Positions 50,545 to 51,727 of a stretch of 51,727 bases of DNA are shown here, in pieces. Both the position numbers and the translations under genes were made by a program. The stretch comes from Candidatus Omnitrophota bacterium (GTDB lineage: Bacteria; Omnitrophota; Gorgyraeia; Zapsychrales; Fredricksoniimonadaceae). The stretch spans positions 1 to 51,727 of the forward strand of contig PEAF01000008.1 in NCBI GenBank assembly GCA_002753465.1, in the 5' to 3' direction. Position 1 is the stretch's first letter. Every line of letters begins with the position of its first letter. Under the pieces are notes generated by a model. The model was not told the origin of the DNA. It was given only the letters and a program-made list of their open reading frames with translations, and did no database searches.

Positions 50545-51727
50545 ATGCTGGCTCGGTCATTCACATTCGGTCTGTACGGATTAGACGCGTATCCTATTAC
50601 TATTGAAGTAGATGTGAGCAAAGGCCTTCCCGCTTTGACCATCGTGGGCTTGCCGGACAGCGCCATCCGGGAAAGCAAAGAACGCGTGCGTGCCGCGATC
50701 AAGAACTCAGGGTTCAGCTTTCCATCCGCGCGTATCACGATCAACCTGGCTCCTGCTGATACGCCCAAAGAAGGCCCGGCCTTTGACCTGCCCATCGCAC
50801 TGGGGCTTATGGCGGCCACCGAACAACTACCATCGGATCAACTCGCCCGCTTTGCCGCCCTGGGTGAACTTTCTCTGACAGGACATATCAAATCTGTTTC
50901 CGGCACTTTGCCGGCAGCCATAGCATCCGTTAAAAAATGCGATGAGGTGCTGAGCGGCCTCATTGTGCCCCATCACAATGCTGAAGAAGCTGCCCTCGCT
51001 CAAGAGGCGCGCGTCTTTCCCTTCAACACATTAACAGCTGTTGTTGAATTCCTGGCCTCTACCGAAAAACAGGAACATTTCAAATCAACTGCAACGCTCA
51101 AAGAATCGCCTTCCATGATAGATCAACCCGATTTTGCGGATGTTAAAGGGCAGACTTTAGCCAAGCGAGGATTGGAAGTTGCCTGCGCCGGCGGACACAA
51201 TGCCCTTTTCATCGGGCCTCCGGGAAGCGGGAAAACCATGCTGGCCCGGCGGCTACCCGGTATCCTGCCGCCATTAACGCCGGAAGAAGCGCTGGAAGTG
51301 ACCAAGATCTATTCGATCGCCAATCTGACCAAGAATACACCCCCGCTCACCCTTAGCCGCCCGTTCCGTACACCGCATCACACCGCCTCCACCATCTCAC
51401 TCGTCGGCGGAGGGTCAGACCCCAAGCCCGGCGAGGCCACCCTCGCCCATAACGGCATCCTTTTCCTGGATGAACTACCCGAGTTCAGCCGCAATGCCCT
51501 AGAAGCCCTGCGGCAACCCCTGGAGGATAAGCATGTGACCATTGCCCGTGCGCGCCGCACGGTCAGCTTTCCCACTAAGTTCACCCTTATTGCCGCAATG
51601 AACCCCTGTCCGTGCGGTCATTTGGGCGATCGCCAAAAACCATGCCGCTGTTCCAATGCCCAGATCCAGAACTACCGTGGCAAGGTATCGGGTCCCCTGC
51701 TTGACCGCATCGACATACACCTTGACG
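50545..51727 (+). CDS. comM: ComM/YifB-family AAA+ ATPase (Mg-chelatase-like; 3' end cut by window)
   Basis: 394 codons visible from the ATG at 50545 (GAGGAGG upstream), open to the right edge. The N-terminal Lon-protease-like fold begins [36 protein letters not shown]. The Mg-chelatase ChlI-type AAA+ domain has Walker [20 protein letters not shown] (about 230), Walker [23 protein letters not shown], and the zinc-like [13 protein letters not shown]...CRCS motif. ComM is a helicase that helps integrate incoming DNA during natural transformation in several diderms; in other bacteria the role of YifB is unclear. The family call is secure. Confidence 0.95.
   Translation, partial: MLARSFTFGLYGLDAYPITIEVDVSKGLPALTIVGLPDSAIRESKERVRAAIKNSGFSFPSARITINLAPADTPKEGPAFDLPIALGLMAATEQLPSDQLARFAALGELSLTGHIKSVSGTLPAAIASVKKCDEVLSGLIVPHHNAEEAALAQEARVFPFNTLTAVVEFLASTEKQEHFKSTATLKESPSMIDQPDFADVKGQTLAKRGLEVACAGGHNALFIGPPGSGKTMLARRLPGILPPLTPEEALEVTKIYSIANLTKNTPPLTLSRPFRTPHHTASTISLVGGGSDPKPGEATLAHNGILFLDELPEFSRNALEALRQPLEDKHVTIARARRTVSFPTKFTLIAAMNPCPCGHLGDRQKPCRCSNAQIQNYRGKVSGPLLDRIDIHLD

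Noticed and set aside
1-51727. CRISPR array, transposase or insertion sequence
   Set aside because: No regularly spaced direct repeats, no Cas proteins and no transposase motifs were seen on either strand.

Overview
The window reads as one contig piece of a diderm, probably Omnitrophota (formerly OP3 / Candidatus Omnitrophica). Signs of an outer membrane are lipoproteins, a secretin, an F-type type IV secretion core and an L,D-transpeptidase. The phylum guess rests mainly on four very large paralogous secreted proteins (33-50.4 kb) whose N-terminal block (VNLSPYEKDRIVP, EMGRDLLAQDYLLKQ, PRKYFSGG) and GGID-type C-terminal tail I associate with that phylum. It is recall plus inference, not a search result. 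Nearly all genes lie on the minus strand; only a small secreted protein (29147) and the comM-type ATPase at the right edge are on the plus strand.

Layout from left to right. (1) 1-2914: tetrapyrrole operon, precorrin-2 dehydrogenase, hemC, and a cobA-hemD fusion running off the left edge. (2) 3026-7238: a phosphorelay operon with a 1002-residue hybrid kinase, an HPt protein and two tandem receiver-only regulators. (3) 7437-18033: a tightly packed 12-gene operon with the F-plasmid order (TraG N-terminal-like, then TraA-L-E-K-B-V-C), followed without a break by IncI1-type thin-pilus proteins (PilN secretin, PilO, a small membrane protein, PilP). No relaxase or coupling protein is present. (4) 18201-22084: mnmA, a MORN-repeat protein, pgi and a cysteine-rich secreted protein, ending in a terminator. 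(5) 22425-28157: biotin operon birA-bioF-bioH-bioC-bioDA with a clear BirA operator over a sigma70-type promoter; bioD and bioA are fused and bioB is absent. (6) 28217-28984: tRNA-Leu(CAA), a 400-bp stretch with two long imperfect inverted repeats, tRNA-Ala(GGC) and a 62-residue basic protein. (7) 29147-32949: small STI1-like secreted protein, rlmN, accA, an L,D-transpeptidase and a DUF212/PAP2-like membrane protein. (8) 33027-50374: the large-protein cluster. (9) 50545-end: the 5' part of a ComM/YifB AAA+ ATPase.

The strongest candidate for something undescribed is region 8. Four tandem proteins share an exported N-terminal module of about 350 residues and a C-terminal tail of about 55-70 residues beginning GGID. 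Their middles differ completely: a degenerate pyruvate-phosphate-dikinase-like domain, a better preserved one, an unrecognised helical region, and a uridine-kinase-like P-loop domain. One of the four is broken by a perfect 33-bp inverted repeat (39934-40009). Removing one 33-bp arm restores a single in-frame protein of about 1.8 thousand residues with the same architecture as its neighbours. The middles are more AT-rich than the shared ends, as expected if central cassettes are exchanged. Constant ends with interchangeable enzyme-like centres resemble polymorphic effector families. A link with the non-conjugative type IV machine of region 3 is possible but only inferred.
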